Assembly (NCBI GenBank): GCA_021154515.1 | Contig: JAJKIL010000136.1 | Span: forward strand, 1-9,310 | Length of the DNA stretch: 9,310 bases | Source: Niastella sp. | Lineage (GTDB): Bacteria > Bacteroidota > Bacteroidia > Chitinophagales > Chitinophagaceae | Reading direction: 5' to 3' | In this document: in pieces, positions 1 to 6,144 of the stretch | Layout: each line of letters opens with the position of its first letter | Position numbering within the stretch: position 1 is the first letter of the stretch | Program-made: the position numbers and the translations under genes | Notes under the pieces: generated by a model | Told to the model about the DNA's origin: nothing | The model's input: only the letters and a program-made list of their open reading frames with translations | Databases searched by the model: none

Positions 1-41
1 AATTTCAACTTTTGCGGCCTCCCCCGGTTCTTCATTCCCTC

Positions 42-135
42 TATCAACTCCATCAACCCTGTCAACTCTTTCAACTTCTTCTTCCTCGTCAACTGATCAA
101 CTGGTCAACTGGTCAACTGGTCAACTGATCAACTC
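42..135. repeat. Tandem GTCAACTG octamer array with degenerate TCAACT repeats
   Basis: Six contiguous 8-bp units occupy 88-135: GTCAACTG, ATCAACTG, GTCAACTG, GTCAACTG, GTCAACTG, ATCAACTC. To the left, 42-77 holds four degenerate 9-bp units with a TCAACT/TCAACC core (starting at 42, 51, 60 and 69). The last octamer overlaps the nuoK stop codon at 134-136 by two bases, so the array begins immediately 3' of nuoK on the transcribed strand. The unit is too short and unspaced for CRISPR and encodes nothing evident. Because nuoL should lie further left, the array probably sits inside the nuo transcript. Its role is unknown; replication slippage is the likely origin. Confidence 0.85.
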
Positions 136-448
136 AAAACCTCATTTCCGTAGTATCCTCCACATCAATTGACCTATGACTCCTGTATAAATTAATAATT
201 ATCGCTATCGCCACGGCTGCTTCGGCAGCGGCAACGGTTATAATAAACAGGGAAAAGAATACGCCATTCAGTTTATCGGGGTACAGGTATTTATTGAAGG
301 CCACGAAGTTGATGTTCACACTATTCAGGATCAGTTCTATGGACATGAGCATGGTGATTAAGTTACGCCGGGTGAACAACCCATACATACCGATGAAGAA
401 CAGGGCTGTGGTCACAAACAGGATATGCGTTAAAGGGATCGCGCTCAT
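134..448 (-). CDS. nuoK: NADH-quinone oxidoreductase subunit K (NuoK)
   Basis: A 104-residue membrane subunit of respiratory complex I, homologous to MrpC-type antiporter subunits, that forms part of the proton-translocating arm. Three membrane segments are visible at about residues 4-24, 29-50 and 61-88. The two conserved membrane glutamates of the family are present: E38 in SIELILNSVN and E76 in AAAEAAVAIAI, matching the positions of E36 and E72 of the E. coli protein. Its ATG overlaps the nuoJ stop in an ATGA (445-448), which indicates translational coupling. Length is typical (about 100 aa). It is the last operon gene seen; nuoL/M/N should follow beyond the left edge, after the octamer array that abuts its stop codon. 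Confidence 0.97.
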   Translation of the reverse strand: MSAIPLTHILFVTTALFFIGMYGLFTRRNLITMLMSIELILNSVNINFVAFNKYLYPDKLNGVFFSLFIITVAAAEAAVAIAIIINLYRSHRSIDVEDTTEMRF

Positions 449-1059
449 GTTGTCTTTTCCTCCATGGTTTTTGTTGATTCAACAACCTGTTTAAAAGTGC
501 CGCCATTGGCACTAATAGGCGTAGCCGGTTTTTGTATGGATTTTCCTTTGGGTATCGATCGCATGGCAATAACAATACAACCGATCATGGCAGCCAGCAA
601 CAACATACTCACTACTTCAAACGGCAACACAAACCCATATTTTTTAGTATCGAGCATTTGTTCACCAATGGCGGATACCGGCACCACAAATGGTTTTTCA
701 GAGGTAGTTGTTGGGAACCCATACCCTGCTATGAGGTTATAAGAAAATGCAAACCCCAGCAACACGGCCAGTATGGAGAAAATGGTCCGCTTCAATGGTG
801 GTTTTGGTAGCTCACTACCCGAATGATGGGTAAGAAAAATAGAGAAGATAATCAGCACCACTACCCCACCTACATACACAATGATCTGCACGGCGGCTAC
901 AAATTCTACCTGCATCCAGAAGTACAGACCGGCAACACCCACCAGGCTAAACAGCAACCAGATGGCTGAACGAAAGATCTTCCTGGTGGTTACCGCCAGC
1001 AAGGCCGTACCCAGCACAAAGGCTGAAATCAAATAAAATATGATCTGTGATGCATTCAT
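445..1059 (-). CDS. nuoJ: NADH-quinone oxidoreductase subunit J (NuoJ)
   Basis: A 204-residue membrane subunit of complex I that links NuoH/A to the antiporter-like arm. Five hydrophobic segments can be seen (about residues 5-24, 30-49, 53-76, 90-111 and 145-166). The third holds the family signature EFVAAVQIIVYVGGVVVLIIF-like stretch at 52-72, with its glycine pair where the pi-bulge of TM3 lies in known structures. Residues 167-204 form a hydrophilic, probably disordered tail rich in K, T and S, longer than the minimal family needs. The gene overlaps nuoK by 4 bp (ATGA). It is separated from nuoI by 82 bp of repeat-containing DNA, the largest gap in the visible operon. Confidence 0.96.
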   Translation of the reverse strand: MNASQIIFYLISAFVLGTALLAVTTRKIFRSAIWLLFSLVGVAGLYFWMQVEFVAAVQIIVYVGGVVVLIIFSIFLTHHSGSELPKPPLKRTIFSILAVLLGFAFSYNLIAGYGFPTTTSEKPFVVPVSAIGEQMLDTKKYGFVLPFEVVSMLLLAAMIGCIVIAMRSIPKGKSIQKPATPISANGGTFKQVVESTKTMEEKTT

Positions 1060-1069
1060 AAATCAATAG

Positions 1070-1129
1070 GCAATTGGCAATGAGCAATTGGCAAAGTTTT
1101 CATTCTTCATTTCTCTGTTTTTCATTCTT
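1070..1129. repeat. Two pairs of short direct repeats in the nuoI-nuoJ gap
   Basis: In the 82-bp gap between nuoI and nuoJ, GCAATTGGCAA occurs at 1070-1080 and 1084-1094 (period 14). TTTTCATTCTT occurs at 1097-1107 and 1119-1129 (period 22). All four are exact copies. No coding potential or clear hairpin with a T-run was seen, so the gap is not an obvious terminator. Similar AT-rich repeat-filled spacers are, from general recall, common in Chitinophagaceae. Confidence 0.8.
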
Positions 1130-1141
1130 ACTTTTTAATTT

Positions 1142-1621
1142 CTACTCAACGCCCGCTCTTAGTTTCGATCCGGGGTTATTTAATTTTTTCAGCAGCTGAT
1201 TCCGGTCGTATACACTGTGTTCAAACGTCTGCGCCATTTTTATCGCACTGGTCGGACAAGCCTCCACGCATAAATTACACATGGTGCATAGCTCCAGGTG
1301 GTATACAAAGGTGTCCAGCGCTTTTTTCTTTTTGCCTTCAGGCGTTGTATCGAATTTGGTAACAATCTTAATAGTGGCATTCGGACAAGCCAGTTCGCAG
1401 GCCGTACAGCCGGTGCAGGCATGCTCGTTGTTTTCATCGTGCGTCATCACTACTTCCCCGCGGAATCGTTCCGGGATCTTCATGTCTGCGCGGTTATCGG
1501 GGTACTGCTGGGTAATGATCTCTTTTGGCCGCACAAAATAGCTGCCCGTTGTTCTCATTCCCTTCAACAGCGACGACACTGCATGATATACTTCTGATAT
1601 GTATTCTTTTAAAAATGCCAT
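1142..1621 (-). CDS. nuoI: NADH-quinone oxidoreductase subunit I (NuoI), 2x[4Fe-4S] ferredoxin-type
   Basis: This peripheral complex I subunit carries clusters N6a and N6b, passing electrons toward NuoB and the quinone site. Two CxxCxxCxxxCP motifs are intact: CTGCTACELACP (Cys 69, 72, 75, 79) and CTMCNLCVEACP (Cys 112, 115, 118, 122). The start chosen is the ATG at 1621 (MAFLKEY, 159 aa), which overlaps the nuoH end by 13 bp. An in-frame ATG at 1687 would add 22 residues (MEIPVADQYV...) lying wholly inside nuoH, without family resemblance, and a 79-bp overlap, so it is less likely. With NuoE/F/G missing, NuoI may be the first cluster subunit to receive electrons, a role proposed for related 11-subunit complexes. 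Confidence 0.95.
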   Translation of the reverse strand: MAFLKEYISEVYHAVSSLLKGMRTTGSYFVRPKEIITQQYPDNRADMKIPERFRGEVVMTHDENNEHACTGCTACELACPNATIKIVTKFDTTPEGKKKKALDTFVYHLELCTMCNLCVEACPTSAIKMAQTFEHSVYDRNQLLKKLNNPGSKLRAGVE

Positions 1622-2685
1622 CCCATTATTGCAATTAATGTTATTAATAACAGGTTGAACATACTGATCGGCAACAGGTATTTCCATTCCAGACTCAACA
1701 ATTGATCAACCCGTAAACGGGGAAACGTCCAGCGGAACCACATGATCAAAAAGATCAGAAAAAATGTTTTTCCCAGGAACCACAACGACGAAGGGATATA
1801 ATCCATAAGATGATTAAACCCTTCCCAATGCCCCATGTGCAAAGGCATCCAGCCGCCTAAAAACAAGGTGGCGCCAATGGCACATACTATAAAGATGTTG
1901 ATGTATTCGGCCAGGAAGAACAACGCGAATTTCATTCCTGAATATTCAGTATGAAAACCGGCCGTTAATTCCGATTCTGCTTCAGCCAGATCGAATGGCG
2001 CGCGGTTGGTTTCTGCCGTTACTGCAATGATAAAGATCACAAAGGCAATGATGGCAGGAATATGTCCGCGGAATAACCACCAGCCGGTTTGTTGCGAAGC
2101 AATAATATCCGACACCTGTAAGCTACCAGACAGCACCACAATAGAAATGATAGACAACCCAGCCGACAATTCATAACTGACTATCTGGGCTCCGCTGCGC
2201 ATAGCGCCCAGCAGGGAATATTTATTATTGCTGGCCCAACCAGCCATAAGAATTCCAATTACTGAAACGGAAGATACAGCAGACACATACAGCACACCTA
2301 TGTTAATATCCCAGATCTGAAATCCCTTTGCAAAGGCAATAGGCGCCATAATGAGCATGGCTGCTATCATCACTACAAAGGGCGCCAGGTTAAACAGGAA
2401 TTTATCTGCGCCATCAGGAGTTAATCCTTCTTTCATCATCAACTTCAAGGTATCCGCAGCTGTTTGGAACATGCCTTTAGGTCCTACCCGGTTTGGGCCT
2501 AACCGTATTTGCATACGGGCGGCTACTTTCCGTTCCATCAATACCAATACCAGTCCCAGCACGGCAAACAAACTAATCACCAACAGCATCACGATGACAC
2601 ATTCCAGTATCAATGCCATGGTTGGGTTGAAGTTATTATACAACCATCGCTGAATTGAGTTAGTTATGTTTTCCAGACTGAACAT
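1609..2685 (-). CDS. nuoH: NADH-quinone oxidoreductase subunit H (NuoH)
   Basis: A 358-residue polytopic membrane subunit that joins the quinone-reducing module to the membrane arm and forms much of the quinone tunnel. About eight hydrophobic segments are visible. Family hallmarks are MERKVAARMQIRLGPNRVG (50-68) at the end of the first helix and AETNRAPFDLAEAESEL (224-240), the acidic loop at the quinone cavity, followed by EYSGMKFALFFLAEY (247-261). Length is normal (320-350 plus a short N-terminal extension). The ATG at 2685 is 26 bp from the nuoD stop; M23 (2619) is a possible alternative start but would leave an 92-bp gap. In most 14-gene operons nuoE, nuoF and nuoG separate nuoD from nuoH; here they do not. 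Confidence 0.97.
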   Translation of the reverse strand: MFSLENITNSIQRWLYNNFNPTMALILECVIVMLLVISLFAVLGLVLVLMERKVAARMQIRLGPNRVGPKGMFQTAADTLKLMMKEGLTPDGADKFLFNLAPFVVMIAAMLIMAPIAFAKGFQIWDINIGVLYVSAVSSVSVIGILMAGWASNNKYSLLGAMRSGAQIVSYELSAGLSIISIVVLSGSLQVSDIIASQQTGWWLFRGHIPAIIAFVIFIIAVTAETNRAPFDLAEAESELTAGFHTEYSGMKFALFFLAEYINIFIVCAIGATLFLGGWMPLHMGHWEGFNHLMDYIPSSLWFLGKTFFLIFLIMWFRWTFPRLRVDQLLSLEWKYLLPISMFNLLLITLIAIMGWHF

Positions 2686-2711
2686 ATGTTATATATACTT
2701 GCGTTCCTGCT

Positions 2712-3878
2712 TCATCTATCAATATCAGGAATTACTAAATCCAACGTGCCCATGATCGCCATTAAGTCACCGATCTTACTCCCTCTGCTCATATGGTCCA
2801 ATGCCGATAAATTCGAAAACCCCGGGGACCTGAATTTTATGCGATACGGCGTGGTGCCGCCTTCACTAACAATGTATACACCAAATTCACCACGCGCCGT
2901 TTCTACTCTTGAATAAAATTCTCCCTTGGGTAGTTTCAACACGGCTTTTGTTTTTGCCTGAAAATCACCTTCGGGAATATTATCGATCAACTGTTCGATG
3001 ATGCGCACCGATTGCCGTAATTCTTTTACTCGTACCAGGTAGCGGGCATAGCTATCACCAGCGGTTTCGATGATCTCATCGAATGCTACCTTATCATATA
3101 CTGCGTAGGGATACAATTTCCTGATATCACAGGCCACGCCACTACCCCGCGCCACCGGACCTGTACAGCCATAAGAAATGGCATCTGCGGCCGACAAAAC
3201 ACCCACGCCCTTTGTTCGGTTCTGAAAAATTATGTTGCCGGTTACCAGGTCATCGTATTCATCGATCTTGTTGTTAAAAAGCTGTATAAAGTCTTTAACC
3301 CTTTGCTGAAAATTGGGATGAAGATCATACATCACACCACCAGGCACCATGTAGTTCATAGTGAGCCGGGCGCCGCAGGTTTCCTCCATGATATCATTAA
3401 TGGTTTCGCGTTCGCGGAAGGCATAAAAAAACGGCGTGAATGCGCCGAGATCCATTGCCATGGCGCCCCACCATAATTCATGAGATGCAATGCGGGTGAG
3501 TTCACCCATCAATACGCGGATCACCTGCGCACGGGGCGGCACTTCCAATTGCAAACCTTTCTCCACACACAACGCACAGCCATGGTTGTTAATATGGGCC
3601 GATAAATAATCCATGCGGCTGGTTACATATATGAATTGCCGGTAGCTCAGGCTTTCACACATCTTCTCAATACTGCGATGGATATAGCCTAAATGCGGTT
3701 CTATTTTTTGAATGGTTTCGCCCTGTAACGTGATCACCAAATGCAATACGCCATGCGTAGCCGGATGCTGGGGACCTACGTTTATCACCAAAGCACCATC
3801 ATCAGCTGTGTCAAGCCCCTCATCCCCCCCATTAGGGGGGACTTTATAAGTTTCCAATATTTTAGTTTCTCTATACAA
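2712..3878 (-). CDS. nuoD: NADH-quinone oxidoreductase subunit D (NuoD)
   Basis: The 49-kDa-type subunit of complex I, which with NuoB forms the quinone-reduction site. It is related to the large subunit of NiFe hydrogenases but has no Ni-Fe ligands. Visible hallmarks are NVGPQHPATHGVLHL (33-47) with the quinone-site histidine region, GYIHRSIEKM (64-73), the MDY tyrosine (Y91), SHELWWGAMAMDLGAFTPFF (132-151) and FRERETINDIMEETCGAR (154-171). The C terminus ends in the expected Asp-Arg. No ATG precedes the conserved domain, so the start is taken as TTG at 3876-3878, 2 bp after the nuoC stop. Residues 12-22 (KVPPNGGDEGL) are encoded by a G/C-rich palindromic repeat, so the extreme N terminus is unconserved and its start is uncertain. 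nuoC and nuoD are separate, not fused as in Bacteroides. Confidence 0.95.
   Translation of the reverse strand: MYRETKILETYKVPPNGGDEGLDTADDGALVINVGPQHPATHGVLHLVITLQGETIQKIEPHLGYIHRSIEKMCESLSYRQFIYVTSRMDYLSAHINNHGCALCVEKGLQLEVPPRAQVIRVLMGELTRIASHELWWGAMAMDLGAFTPFFYAFRERETINDIMEETCGARLTMNYMVPGGVMYDLHPNFQQRVKDFIQLFNNKIDEYDDLVTGNIIFQNRTKGVGVLSAADAISYGCTGPVARGSGVACDIRKLYPYAVYDKVAFDEIIETAGDSYARYLVRVKELRQSVRIIEQLIDNIPEGDFQAKTKAVLKLPKGEFYSRVETARGEFGVYIVSEGGTTPYRIKFRSPGFSNLSALDHMSRGSKIGDLMAIMGTLDLVIPDIDR
3815..3850 (+). repeat. G/C palindromic element, copy A (nuoC/nuoD junction)
   Basis: A 7-C run (3824-3830), a 4-base ATTA loop and a 6-G run (3835-3840) can form a hairpin. It is flanked by GCCCCTC on the left and ACTTTATAAG on the right. 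It matches copy B (4932-4971, opposite strand) in the order GCCCC, TC, ATCCCCCC, AT, GGGGGGA, TAAG. It lies in frame inside the 5' end of nuoD and encodes KVPPNGGDEGL. Peptides of the YKVPPxGG type are familiar to me at insertion points in Chitinophagaceae proteins, which suggests a genome-wide dispersed element; that is recollection, not a search. Confidence 0.7.
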
Positions 3879-3880
3879 GA

Positions 3881-4351
3881 TTATAGTTTGATCATATTAA
3901 TGGGGTCTTCAAAATCTTTCCGTAAAGGATAACCTTCAAAATCATCGGTCAGTACCAAACGTCGCAGATCAGGATGATGCAGGAATTTCACGCCAAACAG
4001 ATCAAACACTTCCCGCTCATGAAGTTCTGCAGTGCGCCAGCAATCCGATACAGTTTCTATTTCTGGATTGTTCCGATCGAGTTTTACTTTCACCACGATC
4101 GTATGTCTGAAAACGGTAGAGGTAAAATGATACACCATGGTTAAAAGCGTTTTGCCCGTAGCTGTTGCCGACCAGTCGATGCAGGTTAAGCAAAACAAAA
4201 AATCCATCTGCAGTGCATCGTTGCGCAACCATTGCGCAAATGGTTTCCACTCCCCTACCTCCACCTGTACCTGCAACCATTCGCCGGTTTCATCAAACAC
4301 CCCATTGGGTTGAACAGTAATAATGTGTTGTTTTATTTCCTCGTTGGTCAT
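3881..4351 (-). CDS. nuoC: NADH-quinone oxidoreductase subunit C (NuoC)
   Basis: The 30-kDa-type subunit of complex I, a peripheral arm component that packs against NuoD and NuoI. The 156-residue protein ends with the family signature at residues 109-145: ELHEREVFDLFGVKF followed by HPDLRRLVLTDDFEGYPLRK. The N-terminal half is variable, as usual. Its ATG overlaps the nuoB stop in an ATGA (4348-4351), and its stop lies 2 bp before the nuoD TTG start. Length is at the short end for the unfused form (about 150-200 aa). It carries no metal site. The call is secure from the signature and the operon position. Confidence 0.96.
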   Translation of the reverse strand: MTNEEIKQHIITVQPNGVFDETGEWLQVQVEVGEWKPFAQWLRNDALQMDFLFCLTCIDWSATATGKTLLTMVYHFTSTVFRHTIVVKVKLDRNNPEIETVSDCWRTAELHEREVFDLFGVKFLHHPDLRRLVLTDDFEGYPLRKDFEDPINMIKL

Positions 4352-4914
4352 GATTGTGGTTTTTCTGCCCTGATCTGTTCACGTGTTAATCCGCTTTTAA
4401 TTTTTTGTTGCAGGGTAATCAAAGCATGCAACAACGCTTCGGGCCTGGGCGGACAACCAGGGATGTATACATCAACCGGGATCACATGATCAGCGCCAGT
4501 TGCTACTGAAGAGGTATTACAGAAGAACGGCCCGCCACTGATGGCGCAGGCGCCCATGGCAATTACATATTTGGGATCGGCCATTTGATCGTACAGGCGT
4601 TTAAGCACAGGCGCCATTTTGTTTACAATGGTGCCGGCAATAATGATCACATCTGCCTGGCGGGGGGTAGCCCGCGCTACTTCAAAACCAAAGCGGGAGA
4701 AATCGTATTTCGAAGAAGCAACCGACATCATTTCAATTCCACAACAACTGGTGGCAAAAGTGAGCGGCCATAAAGAATTGGAACGCGCCCAGTTAACGAT
4801 GTCATTAAAAGAGCTGATGAGAATGCCGCCGCCGGGCAGGTCAAGCGCCTGGCCGGGAAATGGTTCATTCCCCTGGGATGCGGTTTCTATTTCTTTGTTT
4901 ACGTTACTTTCCAT
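4348..4914 (-). CDS. nuoB: NADH-quinone oxidoreductase subunit B (NuoB), N2 cluster subunit
   Basis: The 20-kDa-type (PSST) subunit of complex I that holds [4Fe-4S] cluster N2, the direct reductant of quinone. From the start chosen (188 aa) the ligands are visible: the tandem cysteines C57-C58 in ATSCCGIEMM, C123 in MGACAISGG and C154 in PGCPPRPEA. ARSNSLWPLTFATSCCG (43-59) is a clear family stretch. The ATG at 4914 (MESNVNKEIE) is preferred because the longer reading from the ATG at 4980 adds 22 residues (MDVGPPLIPP...) encoded almost entirely by the palindromic element. The longer form would overlap nuoA by 10 bp and cannot be excluded. It overlaps nuoC by 4 bp. Confidence 0.95.
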   Translation of the reverse strand: MESNVNKEIETASQGNEPFPGQALDLPGGGILISSFNDIVNWARSNSLWPLTFATSCCGIEMMSVASSKYDFSRFGFEVARATPRQADVIIIAGTIVNKMAPVLKRLYDQMADPKYVIAMGACAISGGPFFCNTSSVATGADHVIPVDVYIPGCPPRPEALLHALITLQQKIKSGLTREQIRAEKPQS

Positions 4915-4931
4915 ACGATATCTTTCTTGCC

Positions 4932-4971
4932 TTACTTTCCTCCCCCCATCCGGGGGGATAAGAGGGGGGCC
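4932..4971 (-). repeat. G/C palindromic element, copy B (nuoA/nuoB junction)
   Basis: On the minus strand this reads GGCCCCCCTCTTATCCCCCC followed by GGAT, GGGGGGA and GGAAAGTAAG. It is the same architecture as copy A (3815-3850) but lies in the opposite orientation, so relative to nuo transcription one copy is direct and one inverted. The C6/G6 arms can form a hairpin around a short loop, and the outer CCCCCC at the left end offers a competing partner for the G6 run. It lies between the nuoA stop and the preferred nuoB start, and is in frame with nuoB if translation begins at 4980. Confidence 0.7.
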
Positions 4972-5321
4972 TACATCCATTTTAATGCGCCTTTCTTGTG
5001 TGCGTACAAAAACCCGGTAAATAATATGAAAAAGAAAATGACGATCTCAACAAGCGCCATCATTCCAACTTTTTTTACAACAACAGCCCATGGATAAACG
5101 AAGATCAGTTCTACATCAAATATCAGGAACAACAGGGCGAACAAATAATAACCCACATTAAACTGATTCCAGGGTGAGCCTTCAGAGGGGACGCCGCATT
5201 CATAGGGTTGCCCCTTTTGCGCATTCACCGATCCCCTTACCAAAAATTTTGATACGAGTATGCCGCCGGCAGAAAATAAAATGGCAGCTAATGTTAATAT
5301 AAGGAGCGCGATAGGTCCCAT
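4971..5321 (-). CDS. nuoA: NADH-quinone oxidoreductase subunit A (NuoA)
   Basis: A small membrane subunit of complex I (116 aa) with three hydrophobic helices at about residues 4-25, 57-78 and 88-107. The long loop between the first two helices holds the conserved YECG (40-43) and a Gly/Pro-rich segment; its cysteine lies near the quinone site in known structures. FDVELIFVYPWA (68-79) is the second family signature. It is the first gene of the nuo operon: the next gene upstream is divergent, and a promoter candidate and a small palindrome lie in the 239-bp spacer. The ATG at 5321 gives a normal length and a membrane helix right at the N terminus, so the start is probably correct. Confidence 0.97.
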   Translation of the reverse strand: MGPIALLILTLAAILFSAGGILVSKFLVRGSVNAQKGQPYECGVPSEGSPWNQFNVGYYLFALLFLIFDVELIFVYPWAVVVKKVGMMALVEIVIFFFILFTGFLYAHKKGALKWM

Positions 5322-5337
5322 ATGGCGAATTTGAAAA

Positions 5338-5353
5338 TCCCGATACGTCGGGA
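5338..5353. repeat. TCCCGA/TCGGGA palindrome in the nuoA leader
   Basis: TCCCGA (5338-5343), TACG, TCGGGA (5348-5353) form a perfect 6-bp stem with a 4-base loop, 17 bp upstream of the nuoA ATG. If the promoter candidate at 5381-5409 is right, the hairpin forms in the 5' leader of the nuo mRNA. Palindromes with CCCGA/TCGGG arms are, from recall, frequent dispersed sequences in Bacteroidota; only this copy is present here. Function unknown. Confidence 0.55.
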
Positions 5354-5380
5354 CAGGTTATGCGAGTTGGCTGCTGATTC

Positions 5381-5409
5381 TAAATTTAGCATTTTTATTT
5401 TAATTCCAA
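5381..5409 (-). promoter_or_regulatory. Candidate housekeeping promoter for the nuo operon
   Basis: On the minus strand a TTG (5409-5407) is followed after 18 bp by TAAATTTA (5388-5381). This fits the Bacteroidota sigma factor consensus, TTG near -33 and TAnnTTTG near -7, except for the final base. It would give a leader of roughly 50 nt before the nuoA ATG, containing the TCCCGA palindrome. It rests on motif match and position only. Confidence 0.4.
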
Positions 5410-5491
5410 CATTTTAGAACTGATTTAACAGCTACTCTAACCGGCTCACTTTCAATAATCCGTAACAATTTCAAAAAAATGGCTCCAAACC

Positions 5492-5518
5492 TGTCACGTT
5501 TCGGTCCACTACTTTGTT
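5492..5518 (+). promoter_or_regulatory. ECF41-like promoter upstream of the AhpD-like gene
   Basis: TGTCACG (5492-5498) is followed after exactly 16 bp (5499-5514) by TGTT (5515-5518). The recalled ECF41 consensus is TGTCACA-N16-CGTC, so the upstream box matches 6 of 7, the spacer is exact, and the downstream box keeps the central GT. The element ends 42 bp before the ATG of a carboxymuconolactone decarboxylase family gene, the usual partner and target class of ECF41 sigma factors. No sigma factor gene is in this window, so control would be in trans. Confidence 0.5.
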
Positions 5519-5560
5519 TTATTACCGCAAGTCGATTTTAAACAGTAAAACAATATAAAA

Positions 5561-6022
5561 ATGGAACAGAGAATTGCATTTCAAGATGGAAACAAAGGAT
5601 TATTGGATGGCTTATTCAAAATTGGTATGTATCTGAAACAATCGGGGTTGGACCATAAGTTACAGGAGCTGATCAAAACCCGGGCGTCACAGATCAATGG
5701 CTGCGCTTATTGTTTGGATATGCACTGGAAAGACGCTATTGCAATAGGCGAAACAGAACAACGCCTGTATTCACTGTCAGCCTGGAGAGAATGTCCTTAT
5801 TACACGGAAGCAGAAAGAGCTGCGCTTGCGTATACAGAAGCGGTTACCAAAATACCACAAACAGAGGTTACCGATGAGGTGTTTAATGAACTGAGCAAAC
5901 ATTTTGACAAAGCGCAAATTGCCGATATTACCATGGCTATTTTAGCGATCAATAGCTGGAACCGGTTGAACGTTGCCTTCAGAACGATTCCCGGTGGTTA
6001 TAAACCTGGAATGTTTAATTAA
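5561..6022 (+). CDS. Carboxymuconolactone decarboxylase family / AhpD-like protein
   Basis: A 153-residue cytoplasmic all-helical protein of the CMD/AhpD superfamily. The AhpD-type redox centre is present as NGCAYCLDMH: CxxC cysteines C48 and C51, with H55 four residues on. This points to an alkylhydroperoxidase/thiol-disulfide role rather than true gamma-carboxymuconolactone decarboxylation, since decarboxylases lack the CxxC pair; this is a family-based inference, and the substrate and reductant are unknown. The length fits the single-domain class. It is transcribed alone: an ECF41-like promoter lies upstream and a strong hairpin terminator follows 19 bp after the stop. The ATG at 5561 begins a well-formed N-terminal helix. 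Confidence 0.9.
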   Translation: MEQRIAFQDGNKGLLDGLFKIGMYLKQSGLDHKLQELIKTRASQINGCAYCLDMHWKDAIAIGETEQRLYSLSAWRECPYYTEAERAALAYTEAVTKIPQTEVTDEVFNELSKHFDKAQIADITMAILAINSWNRLNVAFRTIPGGYKPGMFN

Positions 6023-6041
6023 TCAAATAGCACATTAAAGT

Positions 6042-6074
6042 GGTTCTTCCCCGACTTGTTGGGGGAGAACCTTT
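6042..6074 (+). terminator. Rho-independent terminator after the AhpD-like gene
   Basis: GGTTCTTCCCC (6042-6052) pairs with GGGGGAGAACC (6061-6071) in an 11-bp stem with one G-U pair and an 8-base loop. TTTATT follows. The hairpin starts 19 bp after the TAA stop. The T-run is short, but the stem is strong and the position is right. Confidence 0.75.
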
Positions 6075-6144
6075 ATTAAAATTGAAGTCAATTGGCCGTG
6101 GAGTGGAATGATTTTTTAAGTAGCTTCATACAAAATAAAACGCC

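Noticed and set aside
1..41. Start of nuoL at the left edge
   Set aside because: On the minus strand no ATG-led frame resembling NuoL was seen in these bases; nuoL, if present, begins beyond the window.
42..135. Possible CRISPR-like repeats
   Set aside because: Units are 8-9 bp and contiguous, without spacers, and no cas gene is near.
464..1059. Plus-strand open frames opposite nuoJ
   Set aside because: They are antisense shadows of a membrane protein gene; no domain, no promoter and no conserved motif.
2686..2711. Remnant or frameshifted nuoE/F/G between nuoD and nuoH
   Set aside because: Only 26 bp are available, so no remnant can be hidden there; absence at this site looks clean.
2686..2916. 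76-codon plus-strand reading frame over the nuoD 3' end
   Set aside because: It lies antisense to the conserved nuoD C terminus, shows no recognisable domain and has composition explained by the nuoD codons.
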